Part shown: in pieces, positions 1 to 11,575 of the stretch
How the letters are laid out: every line of letters starts with the position of its first letter
Numbering within the stretch: the first letter of the stretch is position 1
NCBI RefSeq assembly: GCF_000835495.1
Contig: NW_015622541.1
Coordinates: forward strand, 930,001 to 994,000
Direction: 5' to 3'
From: Cladophialophora immunda
Lineage: Eukaryota; Ascomycota; Eurotiomycetes; Chaetothyriales; Herpotrichiellaceae
Length of the DNA stretch: 64,000 nucleotides
The notes under the pieces: model-generated
The model's database searches: none
What the model was told of the DNA's origin: nothing
What the model saw: only the letters and a program-made list of their open reading frames with translations
Translations under genes and position numbers: made by a program

Positions 1-1751
1 GTGAGTTCTGTGAACTATCGGCGCACCAAGTTTCAAACTTGGAAAGTGGCTGTTGAACTCCCCATAGATACCGTTCAGTGGCGTGGACTGCGGAAGTTTG
101 TAGGAGCTCAACTACGGATTTCCGCCGGTCGCAACAACGTCCTCGGTTCTCGAGTTTGTTTGTCCGCTGCCTTTGCCTCTCGCTGCTCTGGCGGCCCCAA
201 TGCGCGAGCTCTTATGGAGAATCTTACAAGCGGCCCTGACATAGGGAGACAACTTTGTTTACTCGACCCGGACCTTTTCCTTGGCATTCCTACGTGCCGC
301 CTTGTTGAGGCAACTGATTGAGGTCACTGAAATGCTTCCACCCCTCTATGTCGAGAGTGGAGACCTTTGCCTACCTGAGAGCACCAGATATGGCCACTCG
401 CACCTTCTGAATAGATCGGGGAAGAGTCGATGCACCACAAGGTCTTCAGCCAAACAATTTTAGCCGGGGAGGCGCGACATTCGCCAACTATTTCCCAATG
501 TGGACCTTGTCCGCAAAGATCAAAGACTCCTGTTATCTCGTCTACGAGTGGGTAACACCTGATTGTGTACACTGTGGCCCAATAGTCTAAGATGTGTGAC
601 ATATATCGGCAATCAGTGGGTCGAACGCAAATTGTGTTCCGGAGGCGAGAAGAATTCTCCCTAACAACCAACAGCGAGGCATGGGTGAACAATAACACAC
701 TTGGAAATTACCGAGTGGGCTGCGGCATCAGTGGAGGAAGCCACGTGGAGGCCGAGCCAAAGATATCCAAGTATTCTGGGAATAGAGTCAACTGCGTAGA
801 TAGCGCTATTGGAAGGAAAGAGTAGTATTAGCATTTAACCCAACGGCTGAAGAATACGATCTATTCGGTGCCTCCTGTGGGATCAGCTGACCTCAACCTC
901 TGCCAGCAGTTTGGCGTCGCATGCAGCGTCTGTGGAGTAGTATCGCTTTCTGGCTCCTTGCGTTGGTTGAAGTTTGTCTTCAGGGCCTGGATCAATAGTG
1001 AACGGGAGCATCATGCGTGGGTGGGTGTGCCGCCTTAGTTAGCTGATGATTTCTTGACTCGAGATGTTGAGACAGGATGGGCGTTGTAGAATGCCCTGAT
1101 TGTTCCTGCATGAGCAATCGCACGAGGAGCTACCACTGACCAACAAGTGTCTGTGAAACCAAAGAGTGGTGCCTATGCAGAATATTTTGTGGTGGAACTC
1201 TGCTTTTACCCCAGCTACGAGTTACGATGTCGCACGACATGAAGGGGGCTCATCGAAGCTTGACAACCCCGGCAGTTGACTGATGCTTAATGATGCCTGA
1301 AGCAGTAAGCTTGGTGGAGCCTGCTAGCCCGGAGCCTACCTAGTCTCGTGCGTGCGAGGGTCGCTGGCTTTCTGGGCCCTTCCCTCCCACGACGAGATCC
1401 GAGGTATGTGAGAGCCAGATGCACAAGCGGACGCTTTCCCGATACCATCGCCAATAATGTCCATGAGGACCATCAGACACGGGATTGTCTACTCCGTTCA
1501 TCGGCTCAATCCAATGTCTGCAAAGGAATTACACCAGTGCAGAAATTGCCCCCGCACGGTCCTCAGCCTACACTCGTAGTTGCTTCTTTTCTGCCACGGT
1601 CGTGCTTTACCAGTATTGGATCTCTGCTCGCAGACGTGTTTTATTCATTCCCTGTCTCAAAGACTTCGATATCGTTCGGCCTGATATCTGGTATACTCAA
1701 TTGAAAGAGTCTTCTGCGGTTTCAAACCTCTCGTGTCGAGAACCTCCAAAG
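1..1751. other. Left-edge region without a recognisable gene
   Basis: I see no coding sequence with family similarity here; open frames are short and on both strands. The right part is the upstream region of the arabinitol dehydrogenase gene starting at 1752. It contains one CTAGCC (GGCTAG on the minus strand) at about 1324-1329, which fits the loose XlnR consensus GGCTAR but can occur by chance. The reading frame of the dehydrogenase stays open back to 1485, but the upstream codons look like leader sequence. Confidence 0.5.
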
Positions 1752-3023
1752 ATGGCGCCTTCGGCGAGCCTCACAGGCTCTCAACTCCTCAATGGCGACA
1801 TTCCTGCCACCAAAAAGCTCGTCGCAAGTGTAACGGAAATTTCCAACGGAGACGTTGCGACTCCATGTCTTGATCTCGTGGCTTCCAAATTCGCTTCTTA
1901 CAAGAACCCTTCCTTATTTGTTACGCCGGAGCACGGAATTCACATGAAGGAAACTTCAATACCAAAGATACGACCAACCGAAGTTTTAGTTCATATTCGT
2001 GCCACGGGTATTTGTGGCTCAGACCTTCATCTGTGGCATCGAGGAGCTATTGGGCCCCTCGTTGTCAGTCATTCGCACATTCTGGGTCACGAAGCCTCCG
2101 GTGTGGTACTGGAAGTCGGTTCATCAGTCACGCATCTTGCACCGGGGGATCGGGTGGCGATTGAGCCTCAAGTTCCTTGTCAGACCTGCTTCCTTTGCAC
2201 ATCTGGTAAATACAATTTGTGTGAAAGTGTTGTCTTCTCCGGAGTGTGCCACGGCGGAACGATCAGGCGGTTTCTCGCACACGAGGCTCGTTATTGTCAT
2301 AAACTTCCCAACAGTATGACCTTCGCGCAGGGCGCGCTACTGGAGCCGTTATCAGTCATTCTACATGCCATCAGACAGTGCAAAGGATCGATAGGAATCG
2401 GTCAGCCAGTCCTGGTTTGTGGCGCCGGTCCTATTGGTTTGATCGCGTTGGCTGCAGCGAGAGCGTCTGGGGCATGGCCTTTGGTGATCACGGATGTCGA
2501 GGAATCACGCTTGGACTTCGCCAGAGAATTTGTTCCAGGATGTCAAACCTACCGAGTCGAGATTTCGAAGAGCCCTCTGCAAGCATCGGAGGAGATACGA
2601 TTACTGTTCGGCTGTGCCGGCAGTCGCGATCTTGAAAAGGGTATCCCGGACGACCACGAGTATCAGGCCCCGACCACAGTCCTTGAATGTACCGGGGTGG
2701 AATCGAGTGTCGTCACCGCCGCGTACAGCTGTCGGCGAGCCGGAGTCGTCATGGTGGTCGGGGTTGGTCGGAGTATTATGAACAATCTCCCGTTTATGCA
2801 TCTCAGTCTGGCAGAGATCCAACTCAAATTCATCAACCGATACTCTGACACCTGGCCTGCTGGAATCAACGCTCTCACCAATGGTCAGGTGCTGAACTTG
2901 GACGCTTTGGTGACACACACATTCCCGCTGGAAGAGGCCGTTGAGGCAATGAAAGTCTGCGCTGATCCGACCAAAAGGAGCATAAAGGTCCAAATCGTGG
3001 ATAACCAGGAGATTGTGCTGTAG
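1752..3023 (+). CDS. Zinc-dependent polyol dehydrogenase, L-arabinitol 4-dehydrogenase-like
   Basis: A 423-residue medium-chain zinc alcohol dehydrogenase in one exon. Visible features: catalytic zinc ligand Cys88 in TGICGSDLHLWH, the GHE motif at 112-114, four structural-zinc cysteines at 143, 146, 149 and 157, the LEPLS motif near 197-201, a Rossmann GAGPIG at 224-229 and Asp248 after the second strand, as in NAD-dependent enzymes. The pieces HRGAIGP, LECTGVESS, LPFMHLS and RYSDTWP resemble LadA-type arabinitol dehydrogenases more than generic sorbitol or xylitol dehydrogenases. LadA oxidises L-arabinitol to L-xylulose in the cytosolic pentose pathway. The start at 1752 (MAPSASL) still leaves about 80 residues before the first motif, roughly 25-30 more than usual. 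It converges with the xylose reductase gene, 203 bp apart. Substrate specificity (L-arabinitol, xylitol or sorbitol) cannot be settled from sequence. Confidence 0.9.
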   Translation: MAPSASLTGSQLLNGDIPATKKLVASVTEISNGDVATPCLDLVASKFASYKNPSLFVTPEHGIHMKETSIPKIRPTEVLVHIRATGICGSDLHLWHRGAIGPLVVSHSHILGHEASGVVLEVGSSVTHLAPGDRVAIEPQVPCQTCFLCTSGKYNLCESVVFSGVCHGGTIRRFLAHEARYCHKLPNSMTFAQGALLEPLSVILHAIRQCKGSIGIGQPVLVCGAGPIGLIALAAARASGAWPLVITDVEESRLDFAREFVPGCQTYRVEISKSPLQASEEIRLLFGCAGSRDLEKGIPDDHEYQAPTTVLECTGVESSVVTAAYSCRRAGVVMVVGVGRSIMNNLPFMHLSLAEIQLKFINRYSDTWPAGINALTNGQVLNLDALVTHTFPLEEAVEAMKVCADPTKRSIKVQIVDNQEIVL

Positions 3024-3226
3024 GAGAGTTTAGGGCTAGATTAAATTCTCAGGGAGCTCGGGTTGACTTTCAACGTTCAATGCTAGAATAGATTTTGGTA
3101 TGAGTCCAATTAATCTCGAGATCCACGATAATTGACAGCCTAATTAGTCCTGAGGATCCAATGAGTGTAGAAGCCATAAGAGAAACAACCCAGTCATGAC
3201 CTAATAATATCCCACACCAACCATCT

Positions 3227-4322
3227 TCACGCGAAAATACGTAATGGCTTGTGGAGATAGAAACCAGGATCGTTGAACCTCAAGCCCCTGTCCAGAGCAC
3301 TTATCGCACGCATCTCCTCCTCCGTCAAGTCGAAGCTGCCACCTCCAACTTCCAAGTTTTGTTTGAGGCGTTCGACATGGTTGGACTTCGGGATGACAGC
3401 TATGTTCCGCTGTGTCGCCCATCGCAGCAGCACCTGAGCCGGGGTCTTGTTTGATCTGGCCGCTGCTTTCTTGACCACATCGACGTCGAAAAGAAGGGGC
3501 GTGTCTTTTGCTCTTTCTCGAAACGCCGCGGGCAACTCCAAGAAGCTCTGCGGTCCGAACGACGAGTAGGCGGTAATGACGATCTTCTCCTCTTGCGCCA
3601 GCTCGACAAGATCTTGTTGCACAAGATATGGGTGGTGCTCAATCTGGAGAGAAGAGATCGGATACCGGCAGTATGTTTGAATGTCATACAGCGTCTGCGC
3701 CTGGGCGTTCGAGATCCCAATAGACTTGACGATCCTTTGGTCAACGACCTCCTCCAATGCCTGCCACGTTTCTTGAATAGGCACATTGGCTCTTTCAATC
3801 ACCTTCTGCTCCGGATCCATCCACCAAGCCTGTTCGGTTAGTGCTTTGGCTGCCAAGGGGCCCTCGTAAGTGACACACTCACCGGATATCGCAATTTCTC
3901 GGGCTCGATATACTTGAGCGCGATCGGAAAATGGATCAAGTACAAGTCGATATATCCCAAACCCCAGGCCTCATTCTGTGCCTTGGCCATAGCCAGGGCA
4001 TGATCCCGTTGGTGGTAGTTATTCCAGAGCTTAGTGGTGACGAAAATGTCCTCGCGCCGGACCAGGCCTTCGCTGATGGCACGGCGAATGCCCTCACCAG
4101 CCTCCTTTTCGTTTTGATAGTCGTATGCGCCGTCAAACAGTCGATAGCCAGTTTTGATAGCCTTTGAGGAAACATCAGCGTCGCCGGGATGGGAAGAACA
4201 TCTATTTCGGAACTCACGTGATAAACAGTGTCGGCTGCTTTTTCAGCTGGGACCTTCCATAGTCCAAAGCCAACCAAAGGCATCTTGTGCCCCGAGGCTA
4301 GAGTGACCGTGTCCGAAGTCAT
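3227..4322 (-). CDS. D-xylose reductase (aldo-keto reductase)
   Basis: NAD(P)H-dependent reduction of D-xylose to xylitol (or L-arabinose to L-arabinitol), the entry step of fungal pentose catabolism; cytosolic. Three exons: 4322-4218, 4161-3883 and 3829-3227, with phase-0 GTGAGT introns of 56 and 53 nt; 328 residues, normal for the family. The AKR tetrad is complete: Asp45 and Tyr50 in [11 protein letters not shown], Lys79 in TTKLWN, His112 in [10 protein letters not shown]. The coenzyme-binding [14 protein letters not shown] is near the C-terminus, and the protein ends in IFA. The 5' end faces the transketolase gene at 5128 across about 805 bp, and the 3' end faces the dehydrogenase gene. 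A GGCTAG lies 16 bp upstream of the ATG and a GGCTAA about 400 bp upstream, so XlnR-type control is possible. Family assignment is firm; sugar preference is inferred. Confidence 0.93.
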
Positions 4323-5127
4323 AGCGTTTGAATAGCAGGCTAGGTCTGCAGTTCCTGTCGGCTCAACGCGAAAGGTCTTGGGGGTTCAGGATGGTATTCT
4401 GAAGACGCTTGAAGGGGTATTTAGCAACGCCCTCTACCTCTATTTCTTCCGTATCGCAATATTGGACCTGGAAGCCAAGGAGAGACTCGGAACACAATCT
4501 GGATCTCACCTCAGAGACAGATCTTGATGGATCGTAGACGTGGCAATGACCCGCCACGATTGTTTAACTTTGATTGTTCGCGGTAGTTGGAAAACAGGTT
4601 CATGACGATGCTCCGTTGAGGAGGTTACGGAGTTCGGCGGGCACGGATTACGACCCCGTGTGGCTTTAGGCCGGTGGCTATTGTTTCCTATACAAGCCAA
4701 AATAGGCAGCGTATCTGCCCAGCGGCTAAGACGTACCCACCAAGAGGCCCCGCCTCGCTCCTTCACACGTCCTCTTGCGCAGCCGGTATGCTATTCCGAA
4801 ATTTTAGAGCCTACACTTGCATGTCTCGATTAGATGGACCACGTCCAGGCTGTGCTGAGCTTATGGGCTCATCCGGTGCCGCAAGACGTTTGACGGCGTC
4901 TCTGACTGGGCAAGGGTCGAGTACTTCTTACTCGAACCAAATACTGCGAGCCAACATGTGGTACGATTGCGAACCGTTGTTCACAAACAAGGATGAACGT
5001 CGTCGAATTCATCGAATTTCATAACAATCGGGCATGCTACTCACGCCCTCAATCGACAATTCTCTTCTTTTCACTACTCCTATCAGGATTCACTACAGTT
5101 CTAAATAGGTGACTGGGACGAAGCAGC
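4323..5127. promoter_or_regulatory. Divergent promoter between xylose reductase and DAS-type transketolase
   Basis: About 805 bp separate two divergent start codons. It holds GGCTAG at 4338-4343 and GGCTAA at 4724-4729, both matching the GGCTAR core known for the xylanolytic activator XlnR. The GGCTAA lies almost midway, so one site could serve both genes. A pyrimidine-rich stretch at about 5060-5100 precedes the transketolase ATG, as is common in fungal promoters. The function of the sites is inferred from the consensus and the pentose context. Confidence 0.45.
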
Positions 5128-7492
5128 ATGAGCCCCATTGCTGTTCCCGTCGAGGGACAGCCGATGCAACTTCCCAGCCCAGGCTACAGACTGGTCAATG
5201 GCGAGAAAAAAGATGAGACAGCATCAAAGACAAACGTCTCAATTCAGCTAAGCACTGAAGAAGAATTTGTTTTGAAGAGTTTCAGAGTCCTCATCGCCGA
5301 CCTATGTCAACAATTTGGAGGCGGGCATCCAGGGTATGGTGATCTTGTTTGCTGTCTTTCTAACTACTGAGGCTAAATTCCAACTAGAGGGGCTATGGGA
5401 ATGGCCGCAATTGGCGTCGCTTTATGGAGATACGTGATGCGCTACGCACCTCACACTCCAGATTGGGTCAATCGCGATAGGTTTGTGCTGTCCAATGGCC
5501 ATACCTGCTTGTTCCAGTACTGCTTTTTGCATTTGGCCGGCTACAAGGCCATGACTTTGGAACAACTGAAGTCCTATCACTCGGATCGGACGGACTGCCT
5601 TTGCCCCGGTCACCCTGAGATCGAGCACGAAGGCATCGAGGTCACCACGGGTGAGTGGCTGGAATCACAAGATATGGCAAAACACTAACTTATGAGAAGG
5701 GCCACTCGGTCAGGGTATTGCCAATGCGGTGGGACTAGCCATGGCTTCCAAGCATCTAGCAGCCAAGTTCAACCGACCGAGCTTCGACATAGTGTCGGAC
5801 CACGTTTGGTGCATGGTCGGCGACGCTTGTCTTCAGGAGGGAGTCGGGCTCGAGGCCATCTCTTTCGCGGGTCATATGCGTTTAAACAACCTAACCGTGA
5901 TATACGACAATAATCAGATCACCTGCGACGGACCGGTCAGTCTAACAAACACCGAGGACGTCAATGCTAAAATGAGAGCTTGTGGTTGGAACGTGATCGA
6001 GATCACCGACGGATGCTGGGATGTCCGGGGCATTGTAAAGGCTCTGGAGGCTTCTCGTGAATCCGCCCTGCCAACATTTGTGAATTGCCACACCGTCATC
6101 GGCGTTGACACCGCCGTCGCTGGGGACGCCGTCGCGCACGGGGCAGCTCTGGGGGCGGAGAACGTCAAGGCTCTCAAAAGCCTCTATGGTTTCGATCCAG
6201 AACAGCGATTTATCATCCCAGACTCGGTCCGAGAATTTTTCAGTGCTCTCCCGTCCCAAGGGCAGTCTCTGGTGGCCGAGTGGAATCAAAAACTCCAACG
6301 GTATAGCCAAGCGTACCCTGATCTAGCCGACGAATATGCAAGACGCATGAAGGGCGACTTACCGGACAACTGGGAGTCTCTGATTCCACAGTCTTTCCCT
6401 GCAAAATCTACAGCGACCCGCGCTGCGTCCGGATTTGTGTTTAATCCGCTCGCTGAGAGACTTGACCAGTTCATGGTTGGCACTGCTGACTTGTCTCCGT
6501 CAGTGTACATGAGCTGGAAGTCCAAAGAAGATTTCGAGCCCCCATCCCTAGGAACCGGAAGTTACTCTGGGCGGTTCATCCACTATGGTGTTAGAGAACA
6601 TGCTATGGCTGCGGTGTCCAATGGATTGGCAGCCTATTATCCCGGCATGTTCGTTCCGGTCACATCTAGGTAAGACGGTGGCTTCAGTGGATCAGCCCTC
6701 TCTGGCACTGTGCTAATGGCGAGTGTCAGTTTCTTCATGTTTTATCTGTATGCCGCGCCGGCAGTACGAATGGGAGCTCTGCAGCACCTGCAAGTCATCC
6801 ACGCTGCCACGCATGACTCTGTTGGTATGGGCGAAGATGGTCCGACGCACCAGCCAATCGAACTTGCAGCGTTATACCGGACGATGCCGAACTTGCTGTA
6901 TATTCGACCCGGAGACAGCGAAGAGACGGCCGGTGCCTGGATAGAGGCAATCAAAGCAAAGCACATGTCTTCCATCATTTCCACGTCGCGACATGCTCTC
7001 CCACAGCTCACTGGCTTGACGAAAAGAACCGAAGTGGCCAAAGGCGCCTATGTCCTCGAAGAAGTCACCGGAGTGGCCGATCTCACTTTGATTGGCGTCG
7101 GTGCCGAGCTCAACCTCGCCATCAGTGTCGCGGCCGGGCTGCGTACCTCCCATGGCCTGAAGGTGCGCACCGTATCGTTCCCGTGCCAGCGGCTTTTCGA
7201 AGCACAACCGAGAGCATATCAACGCCAGGTGCTTCGACGACAGAGCGGTGTCCCCGTCGTGGTAATCGAGGCCTACGCCGCTAATGGTTGGGAGCGCTAC
7301 GCGCATGCGGCTGTCTGTATGAGCACCAAGCGATTTGGCAAATCACTGCCAGGGCCAAAAGCGTACGAGTATTTTGGCTTCGATGTCCCCTCCATGGTGG
7401 CCAGGATCCGCAGCTATCTGGAAGATCTCAAGTCCGATCCAGATTTGAAGCATGACTTTGTGGAATTGACATATGCGAAAACGGACGGATAG
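5128..7492 (+). CDS. Transketolase family protein, dihydroxyacetone synthase type
   Basis: A ThDP-dependent transketolase of 733 residues in four exons: 5128-5333, 5388-5650, 5700-6669 and 6730-7492 (introns 54, 49 and 60 nt, all GT-AG and frame-consistent). Visible motifs: GGHPG around residue 65-69, LSNGHTCLFQY, VTTGPLGQG, the ThDP/metal motif GDACLQEG from residue 197 followed by VIYDNNQ, and in the second half GVREHAMAAVSNGLAA, TSSFFMFYLY and HDSVGMGEDGPTHQP. Motifs such as SNGHTCLFQY, GDACLQEG and NTEDVNAK resemble yeast dihydroxyacetone synthase, which moves a ketol group from xylulose 5-phosphate to formaldehyde, more than housekeeping transketolase. No peroxisomal PTS1 is seen (C-terminus AKTDG), unlike methylotrophic yeast DAS, so a cytosolic enzyme is likely. 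Its place beside xylose reductase suggests it consumes pentose-derived xylulose 5-phosphate. The acceptor substrate is unknown. Confidence 0.9.
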
Positions 7493-8001
7493 CATTTGCT
7501 CTTGTGGGTGATAGAGGCACTGATATTGTTCGAGTTGTTAGATGTCTTGCTCGTTCTTCATCCTATAATCGCATCACGCAGGCGCCATGGTGCTGGACTC
7601 TAAGAGCTCACGACCGAAAAGATGATCACATGTCCACCTAGCCGGCGGCCCTGATAGACTGGAACGTTCCATACACGATGAATCTTGGCGGTCATGAGCG
7701 GACGGAGAAGGTATTCAACGTCCTGACGCCTAGTGCTGGGTTGAAGATGGCTATAATTCAGGCAACCTACTGTCTACAAGTGGCAGAGATGACGTTATTT
7801 TTAACAGCCATGTAGTATGGAATATCCTACCACTCCTGCTGTTACGGGACACTCTAGGATTAAATACAATATCAACCAGCCTCTGAGGCTGATATCCTCT
7901 TCTAAGGGCGGGCTATCCTGGCCCTATCCACAATGTCTGGGACATTCTCGACACGACGTTTTCATCCAACAGCCACAAACAGCACAACGTATCACATTCG
8001 A
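7493..8001. other. Convergent intergenic region
   Basis: Lies between the 3' ends of the transketolase (+) and S41 peptidase (-) genes. No coding similarity, repeat or RNA gene is visible; it presumably carries both 3' UTRs. Confidence 0.5.
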
Positions 8002-10670
8002 TCACTGTATATTCAGGCACATGAGTTTCAGAAACCATTGATCTTCCGTGATATACTGTGAACACAGGGCCTTGAAATTTTCCAAGGCCATGGGGTCGAC
8101 GCGCGTGTTGTCGTCGCTGCTCTGGTCCGCACCGGGCCCAACTCCATGCGCACGGCCCAGATTCTCTTGCGTGATCTTCGTGCCGTTCACGATCCATCCG
8201 GTGTAGTGTGGAAAGGCGTTCTCAGGCGGCGTCTGCGGGCCCAGATCTCCCTGCCTGACGCCGCCGCTTATGCTGGTCGGGTGCTTGGTGCTCCCCTCGA
8301 CGCAGTAAGGCGACTCAATAACGTATCCCGCCCGTTTGGTAAAGGCCAGCTCTGCCACCCGGTTCCAAAGCACGCGGTCGTCCTCGATCATCTCGGGCGT
8401 GTACCAGATCCTGCAATCAGCAGCCTCGTACGCGAAATGTAGCGGAATATTGTGCGGTTCTCCGATGCGGTAGGCGTTGAAGCCGTTCACCGAAAGACCC
8501 TCCCCGAAGCGCACTGCTGGTCCGTAGTCCCAGTCCTCGAATTCCGGGTCCGCGAATTCCGGGTAGGCGGTAGTCTGATCTGCATATGCAATGGACAGAT
8601 TCGCCAGATGGTCATATGGGAAGAGTCTGCTGCCTCGCACGCCGCCAACTGTTTGCATAGGACCAGTTTGCGGCCGGCCGCCAACGACGATGCTCATGAC
8701 ACGGAATTTGTTTTTCAAGTTTTCGACAAAGATCGAGCATGAAGATGCACAAATCCTGCGACAACATATTAGCATATCAGTCGCGATCAAGGACACGTTG
8801 AACGGAGGCCCAAAAAATTCGTGTCCATTATTCATTCCCCTGGAGTAATCCTTACCCATCAGTCAAGATAATCATGTTTTCTGGCCTGAATGGCCATTCT
8901 GCCCCTGGTCTCACTTGAGTTATATTCATGTCTGAATGGTCGATCAGAGAGTATTCGTTGTTTGTATAGTTTTCCTGGAAGTAAGAGGTGAAATACCCCG
9001 GACCCTCACGATAGGGGCCGTAGTAGTGGTCCACACTGTCGAAGTTCCTGGCTCCGGGCGACATGACCGCCTGGTATGCCCAGGGTGAGTAGTTGGCCTC
9101 GGCGAGGATTTCTGCTTCGTCTAGGCCCGTGTTAGGATCTATCTCTTCGGCAATTCGGGTTTGTTCGCTGTAGTAGTGAACGAGGGCTTTCTGAGCCCCA
9201 GAGGCTCTCAGGCTGGACTTGGTATCCGGAGGAGTGTCAGGGAACAGCTGCACCATTGTATCTAGGCATAAATGAACCGACCCACCCGGGTTATGCCGCA
9301 GGTCGATTATAAGCTTTTCCTTGCCCTTCTCTTTTGCTGTTGTCAGGATTTCATGAAGGATCTTCTGGGAATTTACATCTGAACCACCGGAGTCGTCAGG
9401 GGCAAAACTGGAGATCACGACGACGGCCACTTCGCTTGGAAGGCCATCGTCCCAATACCCCATGATTGCACCAGCATCGTCAGAGGCCTGAGCGGGTGCA
9501 AATGTCTGCCTTTTCACTTGTCGTCTTGCTCGTGCGGCAGACGAGCCGGAGTCATCCCAGAGATTAGCAATTTCAAGAAATCGCTCGTACATGCTGTATC
9601 CATCGGCAATTCCTGTCAGATTATTGTCCCCCCAGCTGGCGTAATTTTTGAACGATTTGGTTGAGCCGTTCTGAAATGTAAAGTTGGTGTAAGGCCCGGG
9701 GTAAAATTCAGGGCCGTCAAATTGCATGTAGGGATACATCATGCCGTTATATAAGGCGTCTAGGTCTTGTGATGTGCCGGTCAATGATTCCACTTGTAGG
9801 TATTCCTGAACGTCAAGGTTGTTGATCTTTGTGATTGCCGAAAACCCTTCGCCAGATCGTAGCCTTGGCTCATAAAAGTCTCCCGGATAGTATCTGTCCC
9901 CTATTTCATACATTAGTGTCTATACACCGAGTTTCGCGGGTTATGCGAGACTTCTGTGAGTCGAGAGGTAGGGGATTATAACATAATTTTGTGATCGTGG
10001 GAATCACGATGAGACCCGATTGCTATCGAGATGTGGATGGAAACTTCGAACTTGCATACGTAAGAGATATATCGATGGATCTTGTATTCCATCTTTAGAC
10101 AGAGAGACCAAGTAATTTGCAGGTTGGAGTCGGTGGAATGTTAGCGCGGTCAACATAGGACCTTTGGTCGTGAGATGGCCGTCTTTCCCCAACAGTGTCA
10201 TTGTATGCAGATCAACTTGCAGGTCGTACTCGCTTGAGTATTCATAGTTCGCAATCTTCTGTCGAATTTGCCCCAGCATATCGATAATATCGACAGGCGG
10301 GAAAAGCCATCCAGTGGTGGGAGCAGCCAAATAGTCCAGAGTGCTCTGCATCTCGAGATAGCCTCGAAGACTACCAACCAATGCTTCCGCATCTTCTTGG
10401 ATGATAGGCACAGAGCTTAAGCATTCGTAGGCAATCTCTGGTTCGAGTAAGGTGGCGACACCTAATTGCATTAGCAGAGAAGACCGCGGTGCCCTGGGGA
10501 GCCATGCCCTCGCCAACAAGATCAAATTTGGCTGCAACTTCAGCGCAAGGATGGGAATAATCAGTCTCTGATCGCACGGCTGCACCTAGCACGTATCCGG
10601 CCCATGATATCTGGGCCGTGACCCTGAGCAGAAAGGAAATTGCACGAGAACGAGGCCGAGATTGTCCCAT
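8002..10670 (-). CDS. Peptidase S41 family protein (secreted type), N-terminal exon uncertain
   Basis: A fungal S41 (C-terminal processing protease/interphotoreceptor-retinoid-binding fold) protein. Core exons: 10461-10060, 9900-8856 and 8755-8002, with GT-AG introns of 159 and 100 nt. Family landmarks: EPEIAYECLSSVP, a YLEMQSTLDYL segment, DGHL, LVSLSKDG, KLIIDLRHNPGGS in the interior, ILTDG joined across an intron to CASSCSIFVE, which holds the presumed nucleophile Ser, then VVGGRPQTGPMQTVGG. The 5' part is ambiguous. A frame from ATG 10670 carries a family-like HPCAEV, but keeping it needs a 1-nt frameshift near 10470. Alternatively a 124-nt intron (10585-10462, branch-like TGCTAAT just before the acceptor) restores an open 761-residue product without it. 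A hydrophobic N-terminus is present but weak as a signal peptide. It converges with the transketolase gene. Confidence 0.8.
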
Positions 10671-11575
10671 TTCAAAGGGTATCTTAGCTGTGAGCGTTGT
10701 CTCTGTATTGGGTGGTTACAAGTAGAGGGTCCTGACAGTGACAACAAACATAGCGGATGGAGAAAGATATACTACGAAGCGCAGTGCCAGAGAAGACTTT
10801 AGTTTCCTTTGAAAAATGGACACCGGAGAAAGAAGGGTATTCACTCTGTTGGGCTGAGAGCCGGCCCGGCATTCAGTCTCTTGATCGCTTGAAGGTGGAA
10901 CAAATCCAGTGATTGAACGGCCAAGAAAGCCTGCTCGGAGGCTATCTCAGCCGCAAATTGGTGAGGGTAGCCACATCTTCGTTCGCGAAATCGGGATCGC
11001 TGAAGACACAGTATGTTGAGAGGGACCGGCGTAAAGGATTGCCTGCACACATCCATGATGTTTAAGTCTCTCTGTTTCATAATGTTCTCAATGGATTTGG
11101 ATTGCAATCTGCGATCTTCAGTCCAGGAGAATGGGAAAGAGGAGCTGAAAACCGTTCGTGTTCACAGGCGGCAGGGCGGAAACCTGGCTCTTGCCAAGAG
11201 AGCTGCCAAGGCACGGGCGGAGAGCTTCTTCCACCTACTTAGAAGTCTAGACTCAGCTCAAGGGGCATTGTGACTTGTCCAGACGTTAGACTTGGCATTA
11301 CACTACAGGCAATATAGCTTGGGGTTGTTCCATACTTTCTTGGTCGGTGTACAAGCCACAAAACAAGTCATCATGGTCATTTCGTCAGAGTCCATTTTCA
11401 AGTTCCTTCCACGAGGACATCGAGAACGATCAGACTAATTGGAGGAATCAATTTGCATTTGGGCCATGTAGGCAGGTACTTGTACGGATCCTGAGACCGA
11501 AAACCGGCGACCTGACGGACTAGCGATGGGTACAATTCCAGTAACATGTCAAATCAAAGGACCCCACAGTTATGT
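10671..11575. other. Gene-free interval upstream of the S41 peptidase
   Basis: About 0.9 kb with only short unsupported open frames. It holds the promoter of the minus-strand S41 gene and the 3' flank of the minus-strand X325 gene. No repeat or RNA gene recognised. Confidence 0.4.

Noticed and set aside
1..321. Open frame of 106 codons at the left edge
   Set aside because: Starts with GTG at base 1, random composition, no family similarity, overlapped by other frames.
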